Shown here: piece by piece, positions 11,535 through 23,618 of the stretch
How positions within the stretch are numbered: position 1 is the stretch's first letter
Layout of the letters: the number at the start of each line of letters is the position of its first letter
Assembly: GCA_036872755.1 (NCBI GenBank)
Contig: JAVHNS010000004.1
Span: 1,488,001-1,552,000, forward strand
Length of the DNA: 64,000 nucleotides
Direction of reading: 5' to 3'
Origin: Orbilia blumenaviensis
Taxonomy: Eukaryota; Ascomycota; Orbiliomycetes; Orbiliales; Orbiliaceae
Translations under genes and position numbers: made by a program
The notes under the pieces: model-generated
Seen by the model: only the letters and a program-made list of their open reading frames with translations
What the model was told of the DNA's origin: nothing
Database searches by the model: none

Positions 11535-11868
11535 ACTGAATCGAGCACAATGCACCAGGGCCCCTAGATATAGATGGGGATTTGGTACCCTCAACCCTCC
11601 ACTCCACAGACACTACATCACTCCCAGCCTCTGCAGCAGTCTGAGCCTTCTGGCAGCAACCCCTCTTCAACCGAAGCGAGCGCGGTGTACCGGAACCTAT
11701 GGATATAGATGGGGATTTGGATCCCCAACCCGATACTCCGCAGATACTCTATCAGACCGAACCCCCCCAGCAGCCCGAGTCTTCTGGCAGTAGCTCTTCT
11801 CTCGATCAATTCGAATACAACCTATCAGAATTCATAAATATAGAAATGACATTTTGACCATCAACTTG
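11460..11868 (+). repeat. Degenerate 135-bp tandem repeat spanning a gene 3' end
   Basis: Three related units run from the last codons of the Clr5-ankyrin gene into the spacer. The marker CAGCAG starts at 11499, 11634 and 11768, giving periods of 135 and 134 bases. Each unit has a version of TCTGGCAGTAGC, and the first two share ATATAGATGGGGATTTGG. In the CDS frame the unit reads PQQ-x-E-SGSS-PS, and the last copy reads QQPESSGSSSSLDQFEY in an open frame. Where unit 1 has the TAA stop, unit 2 has TCA (Ser). Confidence 0.85.
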
Positions 11869-11872
11869 CTGC

Positions 11873-13638
11873 CTAATCCCTCAAAACACCCTCAGAAAAC
11901 GACCAAATCGCCTCCCCCATCTTCCCAGGAACCGCAAGAGTCTTGGAAACCATAGTATCATACAAACACTCAGTATGAATCTCCCCCTCACAAAGCACAA
12001 TATCTACAGCACCCTCACCCCCAGCCGGAACGCTTTTCTCCACACCCTCCCTAAATTTCTTTCCAAAATCCACAATCGAATCTCTTAGAGTCTCATCCTC
12101 ACCAATCAACACAATCGACTTCTTCACCGGAAATCCGGTCCACCACGATGGATCTGCCTGGCCGGCTTGATTATACTCATCCCAAGTATATTTAGCCTCT
12201 GTAGGGGGTAGGCTTTCATGTCTCGGCTCATCCGGCCTATCTACCAACCAGCGTGACCAGACGTTTACAAAATATGGGAATACAACATCTTTCCCTGTTG
12301 GATTTTGCATTGAGTTGTAATCTGTGGCGAAGGATGTCCAGGGAGAAATGGCAACGAGACCGCCGAGTTTTGGTGAAGATTCGGGAAGTACTAGAGGTTT
12401 GATAGCTGGATGAGGATGAAGAATATGAGATGCTAAGGATAGCACTAAAGCGCCGCCGGCGGAGTCTCCGGAAATAATGATCTAATGTTTTTCATTACCA
12501 ACGTTCATGTTCATGTTAGCATTCTGTCCTTTTTGTGTTGATTTCTGTGTTGTCGATGTTGTATTTTGTACCACGTGTTTTTCCAATTTCTTGTTACGGG
12601 ATATCGGGATTTTTTGACATACATTTGCTGGATCATAGTTATATTTTGTGATTAGAAGCCTCAGTCCTTCAACTGACTGGATCATTTGAGTGGGATATCG
12701 TGCGGTGGGAGTTAAGCCTTTGAGTTTTAACGTTAGCCCTGTTTTTCTCATTTTCATTTTCTTGGCATAGCGAAAACAAAATTATACGTACTATACTCCA
12801 ATATCGCAAGATCCGCATCAACCCCCTTCGACTTCAACTGCTCCTGCGTCCTGTGCAACCACACCAGATGATGCTCGCCGATACCAAGGTTATATCCTCC
12901 ACCTATCAATCAAAAAAAAAAAAACCCCCTATTAGCATAGTGGGCCCCCTTAAATAGCTAAAGTCCGCGCAGGGGAATGTTCACACATACCATGAATATG
13001 GAAGTAAACCTTCTTACCCGTCCTCTCACCCCACCAATGAATCTTCCCACCACCCTCCACTTCCTCGAAGGTGACCGGTACCCCTAATTGTTTTGAAACC
13101 GCCTTGATTCTGATTGCGGTTGGAGGGTTTATCAAGCTATAATAGTGAATCATCGGAGATATCATTAGCTTTTTTAACTCTATCAATCTAGAGATTCTGA
13201 GGGTAATCTATATATATATATATATATATATATGCATATATGTCGTAATTGTACCTAGTTGTTTAGATGGTATAATAGCATATATAGGTCCACTTACTTA
13301 ATCTGCCTAGGATGCACCCTCGCCAGCAAAAAATATAAAATCCGGCTGCGTAAGTCATAAACCCACGATTTTCCAGACTTGCATTTCCCGCCGAGGAACG
13401 ATCGAAGGATTATGAATGGTAGCGCGGCGACTAATGTATATATTAGAATATATATATCAAAACACATTACAATTTAATTAAAAATGAAGTGAAAAAAAAA
13501 AAAAAAAAAAAAAAAAGGGAAAGTATTCTACGAACCAAGCTTCGCAGCCGCAACCAGCACTCCAACTTTCTCTCTCACAGATAAGTCCTTCCCCGTCGCT
13601 GGCGCATACGAAATCTCGAATTTTGCGTTGGGCGCCAT
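11873..13638 (-). CDS. Alpha/beta-hydrolase fold esterase/lipase (hormone-sensitive lipase type)
   Basis: Six exons on the minus strand: 13638-13536, 13430-13298, 13136-12991, 12902-12792, 12717-12623 and 12481-11873, together 398 residues. The splices create the oxyanion-hole motif HIHGGGY (residues 125-131) across intron 3 and the segment LEYSLTPTARYPTQ across intron 4. Intron 5 ends just before GDSAGG, whose nucleophile is Ser203. The acid is in GEDETLRD near 325-330 and the catalytic His is near 365 (GEIHTECL). The N-terminus has a hydrophobic stretch (VGVLVAAAKLVAALPFIILR, split by intron 1), suggesting a membrane anchor. It should hydrolyse esters of small or acyl substrates; the natural substrate is unknown. 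Intron 1 uses a weak donor (GTTCGT) and contains a 25-base homopolymer; intron 2 contains a TA microsatellite. Its stop lies next to the tandem repeat of the convergent neighbour. Confidence 0.9.
13209..13233. repeat. TA dinucleotide microsatellite
   Basis: (TA)n of about 25 bases inside intron 2 of the esterase gene, directly visible. Confidence 0.9.
13492..13516 (+). repeat. Poly-A run (25 A)
   Basis: Uninterrupted A25 on the + strand, inside intron 1 of the minus-strand esterase gene, where it reads as poly-U in the pre-mRNA. Confidence 0.9.
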
Positions 13639-15609
13639 TTTGGTGTTTTTTTTGCAACGAAGGGTGTGTGTGATGTTAAACTTTTTTTTCAACCGAAAAA
13701 GTCGGGAGCGGAGAGCCGGGGGCTAAACTGTAAAGGTATCGCGGGGAAGCAATGCAGTAGACTTTAATTTCGAGCGCCTGGTGTGTGTGTGCGTAAGCCG
13801 ATATTTTAGTATCAGGAAAGATTCAAAAGTCCGATAGATACCCCCAAATAAAAAATAAAGATAAAAAATAGAAAAATAAAGAGGAAAAGAAAACCAACCT
13901 TCGAAGAATCCTGGGGGTGAAAACTTTTATATAAACCCCCTTGATAACCAATAACTAGGTAGTTAGAGCTACCCCGCACTGTTGCACAAAAATGCCAATC
14001 TCCTTCCGCAGTATACTAGTACCTATACTAGCAAATACAACATTATCCTTCCAAGACGTCTGAGTCTCAGATTTGTCTTCCCTTAAAAAAAACAGGTAAT
14101 TGCCGGGTAGGCCTGTCGCCCCAAACCCTTGAAGGTAGGCGGAATCATATGCGACAAGAAAAAAAAAGGTCGAAATATCCAACAACGCCCTCGGTTAGGT
14201 CCGCTGGTGTTCTTCTGGCATGCATATGAGGACAAAAAAAAAATTGAAGACCCACTGGACCTAGTCATGCCATACCACTAGTAGTTTAAGGGCGGAGTCT
14301 CCGGCAGTCCTGTAAAACCAGGCTTCTGATGTTACGATAGGTTAGTTTCTCCCTAGGACTTGGCTTCTGTACAAAGGTGTGCCCTATCGATGTGAAGGAA
14401 AGCCGTGGCTCAAATGCAATTGATCATTGACCAGCTTCCAGCCGAAGGGACACGGCAAGACACATACATACAGGTGGGACGTCGGACAAGGTCGTGTGCG
14501 CCATATCGCAACATTCCTCGGAGGCAATTTTTTTTTTAGTACACATACATGCATACTCTCTTATCAAGCGGAACTTTCTGGTGGGATATCCGTTGAGTTT
14601 TCAAAAGTATTTACCTAAAGATATGTCACGTTAAATTCCACGAACATGGTGCAATCGGAATGATAAGAACGAAAAACCTGTAACCATCTGCGGGCTACAG
14701 CTTGTATTAAAATAAATATCTCGCCTTTATAACCATCAATCTGCATCTAAAGTTTTTCCTCCTAGAACACAAAATATTGTACACGTCCTTGAGAGAGGAA
14801 AAAGAACAGGGCTAAAAAATCTCATGGAACCATTGGCAGGCTCGGATAAAAACAACAGCGAGTGCGATGCAATGCAGAAAATGTGATGATGGATTTAAAG
14901 GCAAACCCAGAAGAAACACCTGACTCCAGCTTTTCCCCACGTATATCGAACAAAAACAAACCACTTAATTTTTTGTCGCTTCCCATTCTGTCTGTAGCCG
15001 CTAATGTCAATGCTACGGAATGAAAAGCAAGCGTATCTAATAAAAACGAGAAAACCACACTGATCGAGATGCTCGCTAGAATGCGACACTGATGAATAAG
15101 CAGAATAAACAGAGGCAAGCCACAAGAGGAATTCCCATGATTCGAGTGAGCGAAATCAGAAAACGCCGTGAGATGCGATGGATGTAAAGGATCCATATTA
15201 TGCAAAAAGGTCTGGGTGATGATCGGGCGTGAAGGAGCAGGACAAGTCCGCGGGGATATGGTTGTGTTCGGGAGGAGAATGTAGGTCGAATTCACGAAGG
15301 ATAGAGAGAGAGAGACCTTAGGGTGGATCAGTCGGTAGACCGGAAAATGATGCACCGGAAAGACAAGCGAGATCCAGCAAGTACGGTATGTAGAGCCTGG
15401 TCAACCGGTAGACTTGTATGTAAAAATAAACACAAGAAACCTTTTCCAAGTGTTATTTCGTCATGAGGATATGAACGGAGGCAGGGAACCCTGAAAACAA
15501 GGCGCCGCGAGGATAACAGACTATTTTGTAGATGCCAGCCGAAGTGTAAAAAGAGGTGCGTGGAGATTCGAATTCCAGACGGAACACTTCAAAGGGGGTT
15601 TATGAGTAT
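13639..15609. other. Intergenic region between two minus-strand genes
   Basis: About 2 kb. The left part should be the esterase promoter and the right part the 3' UTR of the PHD gene. Minus-strand open frames at 14822-15355 show no recognisable protein and biased composition, and I regard them as chance. No repeat or RNA gene was found. Confidence 0.5.
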
Positions 15610-18600
15610 TTACTGAAAGCTCCCAGATGCGTGAAGGCGTTCGAGTTTGGCTTCCATGCTTCGCTGGATGGCCGTAATGAGACGGATTTGTTCAGAAGCG
15701 TCTTGCCCGATGTCCCCATTTAGAATCGCAGCTTCAACACCACCAAGACGGAAGTGAACTGGTACATTATTCCAGATGAACTCTGCAAGGTTGTTAATTG
15801 GTGCGAGAGGCGTAGTCGCAGGGGATGCACGGGGAAGGGGTGCGGGGATTGGAGAAGCAGCTGCCATAGACGATGCTTGGGAGGGTTCGTCATTACTTCT
15901 GCGGAGATTGTCTTTGAGAGATCGAAGGATTTCAATGGCTTGGACATCTTGACCGGTAAAGACCGACTCGTTCAACATCTTTTGCTGTTCGGCCCTTTGG
16001 ACGTTAGGGAAAAGACTCAATTTGATACCCATCTCGGGAAGGAGAAGTTCCTTTCCACTAATCTTGGTTGGATGGAAGTTCCCGGTTGGAATATCTCGAA
16101 CTGCTGGGGCTGCTGGAGCTAGACGATGCTTTGGCGGCCATTGTCGGTCGGCTCCTTCGGCGGGGCCACGGGGCTGGCGAGTAGGCTATAGGCAGAAACG
16201 TTAGCCGTGCATCTGATATCGGGGCAAGGGCACAATAACTCACATAAACGGTCTCTGGGATGTGTAGTGGGCATTTCCACTTAACGAGCACAACATCGTC
16301 ACCTTTCTCAGGTTTATCCGAGGTGCGTTGCTTGATAGCAGGTGGTTCCACTAATGGTGTCGGCAAGCAGTCCTGGTGCCAGTAACATGGGCAATAGTCA
16401 CACCCAACCAATTTACCACGGTCTTTGCGGATTCTCGATTCTCGACAACGATAACAGACGGCAATTTTTCCATCAGATCCAAGTAACTGTTGTTCGAAAG
16501 GCAATCCATCTAATCGGCGGATATGGTCATATGCACGAAGTCTGTATAATTTTGTTAGCATCTTGGTTTACATGCCGTCAGTTTTTCTTCAAAGGTGTCT
16601 TACTCTTTATCCTTAGTCTTGGTAAGCACGAAATGATCGGTAACTTCTCTATAAGTTCCGAGTTTCCCAGTTTTAACGCCAGTGAAGTTATCCCTTATAT
16701 CCTTCGGCAGTATAAAACTTCGCTGATTGAAGTGATCGACAGTCTCGAAGAGCGCACCCATACTACCTTTATGGCCTGGATTCTGTCTCCTTCCAAGACC
16801 CTTTCTCTTGTTTGTGCATGTACGGCAGAACCATTCCGGCAACTCTTCAACCAATTCTTGCGTGAGAGGGGGATCGGCACAAGAATAATGTTGTTCTTCG
16901 CGACATCCTTCGCCATCACAGATAACAAGGGGAGCACCAGTACCGTGGCAAACAGTGCATGGGGATTCCTCGTCGTCCATAAGGGGAGCTTGAACAGGGG
17001 GGGCATCAGCCATCACATCATCTTCTGGGCCGGTGACTTCTTGGGTCCTATTTATTTTGGATTGGTTGGTTAGCTATGATGTCGGGGTACAAAGAAGCGA
17101 GTGCTGAAAAAAGTTCACGTACCTTTCCTTAGCGTTACGTCTTCGGTATACCTCATCCACAGAGTGTCCGCTCTTCTTGTCGGTCTTGAAGTCCATAAAG
17201 CGCTGGATCTGAGATGCGGTTCTTTCCCATTCCATCGCATTATCTGCATCATCTCTTTCGAAAGCCCTGTCTGACAGATCCGGGTGAAGGAGTGGTTCAT
17301 CCACTTCTCCTCTAAAACAGCAATACTCCTGTGGCACATACTGTGCATCGAGTTTATCTAGACGCGTACGACTTTCGTCGACCATCTCGTTCATGCTCTC
17401 AGAAACAAGGTTATCGCGTTCATCCGGGCGATTAAGGCGCAGTGGGGGGACAAAAGGTTTTAGCATACGCCTCTTATTCTCGTGATAATGGGCGACTTCG
17501 CCAGAAACCAAAAACTCGTCTTCTTCTCGCTGTAAAGCAGTCCGCTTCGTACCTGGAACAGTGGCAGGCTGTTGGGATGATAACTGTGTTAGCTGGATTC
17601 ATTAGGTTTTTTAAGTTATCTGATACATACCGAGAGACGTCCAGATCCTTGCCCATGTAATACCCTCGTCAGCAGCTCTGCTGCCTCCGTACTTCCAGCG
17701 AACTCTACCGAGTTCAGCAAATCAAGGACTTGCGTATTCCCTTCCTTCTCGGCTGCCAGCTTGGCCTGTCTGATGATCGTGCTGAACTCCGGCTTCTGAA
17801 CCGGCTTCTTAAGGGGCCCACCAAGTTCTGAAGCGTCCAAGGCAATGGAACTACTTCGATCGTCTGCAGCTCCAGGAAGTTCAGAGGCATTCCGCGTATT
17901 TTGAACTTCCGGCTCGTCGATTTGCATTGCCGGGGACTCTTGGGGGGTCTCGGGGACGTTGTCAGACGCCGGAGAAACAAGTTCCTCCGTTGACCGCAGC
18001 TGTGGCTCCGGCACGAGGTCAGGGGACGAAGCGTCCATGAGGTCGTGACCACGCGATGTGGTCACCCTCAGGCGCTTCGCCTGCTTCCCTTTCCCTCGTG
18101 CCCCCTCCGCACCGAACTCCACGCGCTGGGCCCCGACCGAATCTGGGAAGATCCAGTCGTTGTCGGCATCAAGTCGACCCGCCTTCTGCGCTGCCCTCTT
18201 GGCGCGCGCCTGCTCGTTCCTGTGCTTCTGCAGGTCCTTGTTCCCCGCGGTCCCCCAGAAATTGTAGTATTGTTGGCCCGAGTGAAAATCACACCAGGCC
18301 TCGGGCTCCTTAGGCACTGGTTTGTTGAAAACCTCGTCAACCCGGTCCTTGGGTGGGAGAGCCCCGAGGGGCATCATCCCGTACTCATTGTGTTGAGCAC
18401 CCAACTTCGGGTTGCCGTACCAGACGGCCTGCTTTGGCGGCTCAATATCGATGAACCGCCCTGCCTCATCGAGGCATTTGGGCCTGGCCCCCGTCCTCCT
18501 CCCTGTTGTCCCCGCCGCCGGCTCGGCCTTGGTCCCACCACGTCGGGGGCTAGCCGACCGTGTGGACCGCGTCGCCAGCTTTGGGCTCTGGTGTCGTTGG

Positions 18601-19675
18601 GGCCCTGCTGGTTCGGTGGGTGCTGGTGCTAGTGGTGCTGGAGCCGTCGGGAACCCGCTGTAGACAGGGGCTGCATTCCGAGTGGCCCGTCGACTCCGCC
18701 CGTTGGCGTCAATAGGCACCAATGGGGGGGACGAGCCACCCAGCGCATGCCCCTCCAGCGGGTCAGACGGCGGGTTGGTCTGCAGGACCACCGTCTCCTT
18801 GGGAGCAACCGAAGCCCCCGGACCCTTGAACTTGACCTTAAACTTCAAGTTCTGCCCGGGTTCGGCCCCGGGCAAGGCCACCGTGGACTTTGAGGTCCCC
18901 TCCAAAGCATCTCCCTCTTGAGGCGTCACTTTAATAAAGTGACGCTCAAGGGTCGATTGCTTCGAAGGGGCCCTCAAAGAGACCACGGATTTCTCCTCCT
19001 TCGCAACCTTCCCCTTCCCCTTCCTCTCCTCCTCTTCCCTCCTCCTTCTCTCTTCCCTCTTCTCCTGCTTCTTCCTCTCCTTCTCTTCCTCCCTCCTCTC
19101 CTTCTCCTCCGCTAACAACTGCTTGGCAGTCTTCCCCGGACGAGTGCGAGCTAAATTCAAATGTTAGTAAAGTTACGCCTGTATCGGGTATGGGAGAAAA
19201 ACGCGTTTTAAAATGTAAAATATATATATATATATATATAAGGCTACGCTCAAGTTACAAGTGGACTTCGCCCATAAGGGCGGAGTAGATTGATAGGGCC
19301 ATAGTCAGAGACCATGAGTTGCTGTAAGGCCCAGAGCGCGTTTCCAGCCATTCAAGAGCCATACCGAAAGTAAAAGAGTGTATACTGGCCAGGATATCCT
19401 GCGTTGGAGAATGATAGGGAGTAAAAATAATTCTTACCTCGTCTGAACGACTCGCCCGACTCGTCCGAGGAGACTGGGTACTCCATCCTCCTCCTCCCCT
19501 CCTCATTGTCCCTCGACCCAACGGACAAGATTGGCCCCTCGGTAGGCGTAAAAATAGTGATACTGCCCTCCCCAGGAGGGACAGCTCCAGCAGCGGGTGT
19601 CTGGCTCCTACTCTTTGACTTGCCCCGCTTTCCCGCCCCGCCAGCCGCCGAAGAGTTCCCACTCTTCTTTGGCAT
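15610..19675 (-). CDS. Double PHD-finger chromatin protein, Rco1-like (Rpd3S subunit candidate)
   Basis: Six exons: 19675-19438, 19150-17631, 17568-17123, 17047-16604, 16541-16244 and 16185-15610, together 1173 residues. The first PHD finger is at residues 765-812 (CTVC...CDGEGC...HYSC...WFCRTC). The second, extended PHD is at 912-976 (CYRC...CDYCPCYWHQDC...WKCPLH), with a longer insertion before its last Cys-His pair. The N-terminal third is low complexity, with a highly charged Glu/Arg/Lys coiled-coil stretch near 95-135. The tail (EFIWNNVPVHFRLG and a final helix) looks conserved. A plain PHD followed by an extended PHD in a long fungal protein matches Rco1/Cph1, which with a chromodomain partner directs the Rpd3S histone deacetylase to transcribed chromatin. 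That identity is an inference; the fingers are clear. Intron 1 (287 nt) holds a TA repeat. About 2.3 kb of non-coding sequence lies upstream. Confidence 0.88.
19220..19241. repeat. TA dinucleotide microsatellite
   Basis: (TA)n of about 21 bases in intron 1 of the PHD-finger gene. Confidence 0.88.
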
Positions 19676-21945
19676 TGTTGCCCTGTTTGTGCGTGGGGAT
19701 GTTAGTAAAATTGTGTGGCAAGAATTTTGTGTGGTGTTTTTTGGGGGGTCAACAGAATCTCACCCCTAGAACTCGGCAAAGGGGTTAAGGATTCTCGTTG
19801 AGCAACAGACGAGGAGAAAGAAGAGCCACCAGCCAATCAGGAGATATGTAAATAGGATGTGGTGATAGCCTCAGCAGAGAAAAAGGGTTAGGGACCCAGA
19901 ACCTAGCGTATCCACGTATCTTAGGGCATCCAGAGCCAGAAGTGGATAACGTTGGCCGTGTACGACACGAATCCTGGCCTTTGGCTCAAATTTTCCTGGC
20001 GTTAAAAATGCAAAAATCCATCCCGAAGAAGCTCGTAAAAGTCTTCACGGGCGGGATTTCGGTGCTTCCAGCTCCAAGCATCACGATCCATCAGACATGA
20101 CGCAACGTAGCTCTCCCTCTTGCTCTAGCCTCCTTCGAGCCCCCCCCTGAAAAATGGAAAAGGAGAGAAGACAGCAGCAAAATTACCTACCAGTTCCACC
20201 AAAGGACAACAGCAACGAACTTTCCCTCCTCCTACACTGAACTCAGCCGAGTTCGATGACTCCAGGCTGGTAGACAAAAAAATCCGGACAGCAACGGAAA
20301 CTCAGGCGAGTCACGGGAGACTTCAAGCCTGACCTGCTGGATGGGAGAAAAGATGGTGATCTGGCTATCGAGAAGACAGGGTTAGCGTCTGAGGTGTCTA
20401 ATCATCCTAATCATGCATAAAGTGGAATGTAGAGTAGGGTAGGTTTTTTTTTATCCCTCAAATTTAGTGGGTGGGTTTTTTGCAACGGCCACTCAACGCG
20501 AGAAAAAAAAAAAAGAAGGAAAACAGTCGATGATAATGGCAGCTCGAAGCATTCGAGACGCGAAAAATGCATCGACATGAAAATATATTAATTTAATATA
20601 CTTGCCTGGTCAAATATCACGTTCTGTGACAGGTGAACGTGAGAGCAAGGCTATCAGTAGCCAGGGATAACAGGGGTGATTTTTTGGTGGTGGTGTGAAG
20701 ATGTGCAATGAAAGGATAGTGAAGAAGGTTGAAGGTGAATGGGAGCTGTGCTGGGTCGGAAGTTAAGGTTGTGCAGGTGAAGGGCTAAGGTTTGATTTGG
20801 GGGGGTTGTGGGAAGAAGAGGAAAGGAAGAAAGGAAAACAGACGAGATGGTTTTTGGAATTAATCCCGAAAAATAAAATAAAACATCCCACACGCACAAC
20901 AATTTAGCAAATCAGATATCGACTGCGCAGCAGCTGCGCTACAGACCCATAAAATGCAACGGATGGAGGGATGTACGCATGTGCTGCCAGGCCCCGTACA
21001 GCCCGGCTTCCCCAGTCAATCGGACGGCTTGTTGTAACGGCCCTGGCCACTGAAGCTTAGGCAGACTAGGCAAAAATGCAAAAGGGCTGGGGAATGGATG
21101 ATGATGAAAAGTCTGGGGAGAAGAATTCGGGCAAGCTTAGACCAGCTCGAATCTAGCTGCATCTGAAGCTGCAAGGCTCCTTCGATCGAATTCGCTGGGC
21201 TGGCTAGAAACGTAGGAAAACTCGAGACCACTTACTCAAAAAAGATCCGTCTGTGTTATTGTGACGTGGCGTCACAGTATCACCAGCTTCTGGCTTGGGC
21301 GCTTCTTGCTCGAAGAGAAGGCTTGAGATCAAACTTGCCTGAAGGCTACTGGCTATCGACTTCGACAGGACGATAGATAGGAATCACTGATGGCCTGAGA
21401 GAGCTCTGTGAGCTTGCAGAAAAAAGATAGAACGAGAACAAAAGCTGCTACAAACGCGATCGGATGGAGCTAGGAAAGGATAAGCCTATCCGGGAGCACG
21501 GAGAGCAGAGAGGATAAGAAGAGACGGATGGTGATGGGACGGTAATGATGGTGTTCGTCAGAAGCAAAGTAAGAGATGTTGGTGATGATTGGGAGGTGAA
21601 GGGTGGAAGAAGGAAGATGGAGATGAGAAAGAGTGTGGGGGTTATCTTTTATACCCGCCTGTTCCGCAGCAACGACTTTTTCAAATCAATGCCACGCACA
21701 AACGTTTCCTGCAAACAATACTCTACAGCTTCCTCTATAATAGCGTAATAAAGGATAATACTGGCTTCCTACACGTTCTAGATTGTCTACAGCGGAGGTA
21801 ACTTGATAGATTTTCTTCTTTATCTGTACATGTTGAACCAGACCTATACACTCCTCCTTTCAGAGTAAGAGTCCTTCGACGAAAACAGCTGTAAAACTAG
21901 GGCATACTACTGTCATTCATAGAAGAGGAAAGACTGGGGAGGCCC
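19676..21945. other. Long intergenic region
   Basis: About 2.3 kb between two minus-strand genes. The part next to 19675 should carry the PHD gene promoter and 5' UTR; the part next to 21945 is the 3' UTR of the EBP1-like gene. Many short A-, T- and purine-rich tracts occur. No open frame has recognisable protein character. Confidence 0.5.
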
Positions 21946-23618
21946 CTACTCGTCAGCGGAAGCACCAGCCTTCTTCTTCTTCTTGTTGGCTTTCTTCGGT
22001 GCTCCAATTGGGGTCTCAAGAAGTTTGAGAATTTCCTCGTCTGTGATCTGCTTATCCGACTTGACCTTCTCCAAATCGATGGCTGGTGGAGCTGAGATGA
22101 CCGATAGGCCCTTCTTGGTGACGGCTGTGGTACTTGTCAGTATGTCTAATGATCTTTGGGCTCTGTGAGTGTACATACCAACTACGCTAAAATCCTTCGA
22201 GGTGATCTTGCCCTCCTTCTCGACGAGCACTTCATACTGTCTTAGGAGGTTACCCCGCACGCACTCAACAAGACCGAACGCAGCAGCCTTCTGGTCGGTA
22301 AGATACTTCGAAGAGAATGGGAAGTTTCCAAATTTCGATTTGATCTCGGAGAAGGTCTGACGAGAGGTAGGTCGCTTCAGCTGGAAGGTAGTTCCAGTAT
22401 TGCGGAACAATGTTGGCTTGTGCTCAGAGACTTTCAACTGAAGGGAAACACCGGGATATTAGCTTCGTGATGATTAGGTCTGTCATACTTAGTATCCATA
22501 CCTTGCCACTGTCACCAAGGGCAACGGCAACCTCGACACCCCAAACGTCTCCGATCTCGGGATTGCCTTCACCCTTTGTTCCCTCAGTTGGAGCCAGGAT
22601 GATCTTCTTTTTTCCTTCGATCTCGTTCCTCTCAAACTGGTAACTTGTGGTGTTCTCGACCAAACTGCACCCGTATGTCTTCGCGATACTGTTGAGGATG
22701 GAGTTGATCTTTGTGTGGGTTGGCGGCTTAACCTCCTTGCCTTCTTCAGCACCAGGATGCAGACTTGGTGGAAGAATCAATCTCAGGAATGCCTGGTTGA
22801 TATAATGTGTCGCGAGTAGGAGGTCCGCAACCTCGCCAGTGATCTCAGCTTCGGCGCCTTCGGACGCTGGAACGACAATAGTGGATCCAACAACGGCAGC
22901 AAATCCATCGATATGGGCGCCGAGTTGAATCTTCAGGACCTGACCGGCTTTGATTGTCCACTCGGGGGTGTTTGTATCATGTGGGTTGGGGGTGAGAGGT
23001 GTAATAACCTCATCCGGAGAGACGGTCGTTGGGAAAGAAATACCTATAATCCCGGTTATAGGCCCTTAGCAATCCGAGTTCTCACAAGCCATCTCACGAA
23101 GTTTCTTATTTGAAAGTCTGGATTCTTCCCCAGTTCCCATGGAAAATCGGGTGTGACACCATATATAACACACCTTTCTTGATATCCTTCCCTTTGAAGA
23201 CCTTCGATGTCTCTTCCTCTAGCAGCTTGTCGCCCTCTTCGCAGAGTGCCAGAACAGTAGTGCCTTCTTTAACAAGGCTGACGACATGATTCAAAACTTT
23301 GTTCGAAATCTCAGCTGCGGTCTTATACTTAGTGAGGGTATCAGGGTTGGCGAGGGTGTAGTCTGCATGTTGTTCCAACAGAACAGTCGATTAGCAATCC
23401 AAGCACTCATGTTTTCCCAGTCTCCCAGGCGGCGAGTGAAACCACCGATACCGTTTCTCAAAGTAAATCGCTGCTGCTGCATTCACCAGTGTCCCGAGCA
23501 CGCATCATGACGAAATCCTTAGATCGCGGGGTAGCGAGGGGGCAAAAGGAAGGAAAACAGCGGGGAAAACAGAAGATAATTTGGCTACGGTACCGATTTC
23601 CTTCTTTTCTTCGGCCAT
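21946..23618 (-). CDS. EBP1/PA2G4-type protein (S. pombe Cdb4 family), MetAP2-fold without peptidase site
   Basis: Five exons: 23618-23594, 23362-23174, 23043-22502, 22437-22179 and 22124-21946, together 397 residues. The first exon is only 25 nt and the join gives EKKEIDYTLANPDTLTKY, the family's conserved opening. A methionine-aminopeptidase-like fold follows (KKGISFPTTVSPDE; KAGQVLKIQLGAHIDGF), then the GLVECVRGN block and a Lys-rich tail (KKANKKKKKAG) that can bind RNA or ribosomes. The first Asp of the MetAP metal motif DxGxHxDG is replaced by Gln111, as expected for the catalytically inactive EBP1 branch. Family members bind 60S ribosomes or curved DNA and influence growth. All four introns have clean GT-AG borders and correct phase. 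Confidence in the family is high; the cellular role here is inferred from homologues. Confidence 0.93.

Noticed and set aside
14822..15355. 177-codon minus-strand open frame
   Set aside because: Begins with ATG but has no domain, odd Ser/Phe/Leu composition and no orthologue-like segment. It probably lies in the 3' region of the PHD gene.
18045..18632. 195-codon + strand open frame
   Set aside because: Antisense shadow of the GC-rich exon 2 of the PHD-finger gene; no independent evidence.
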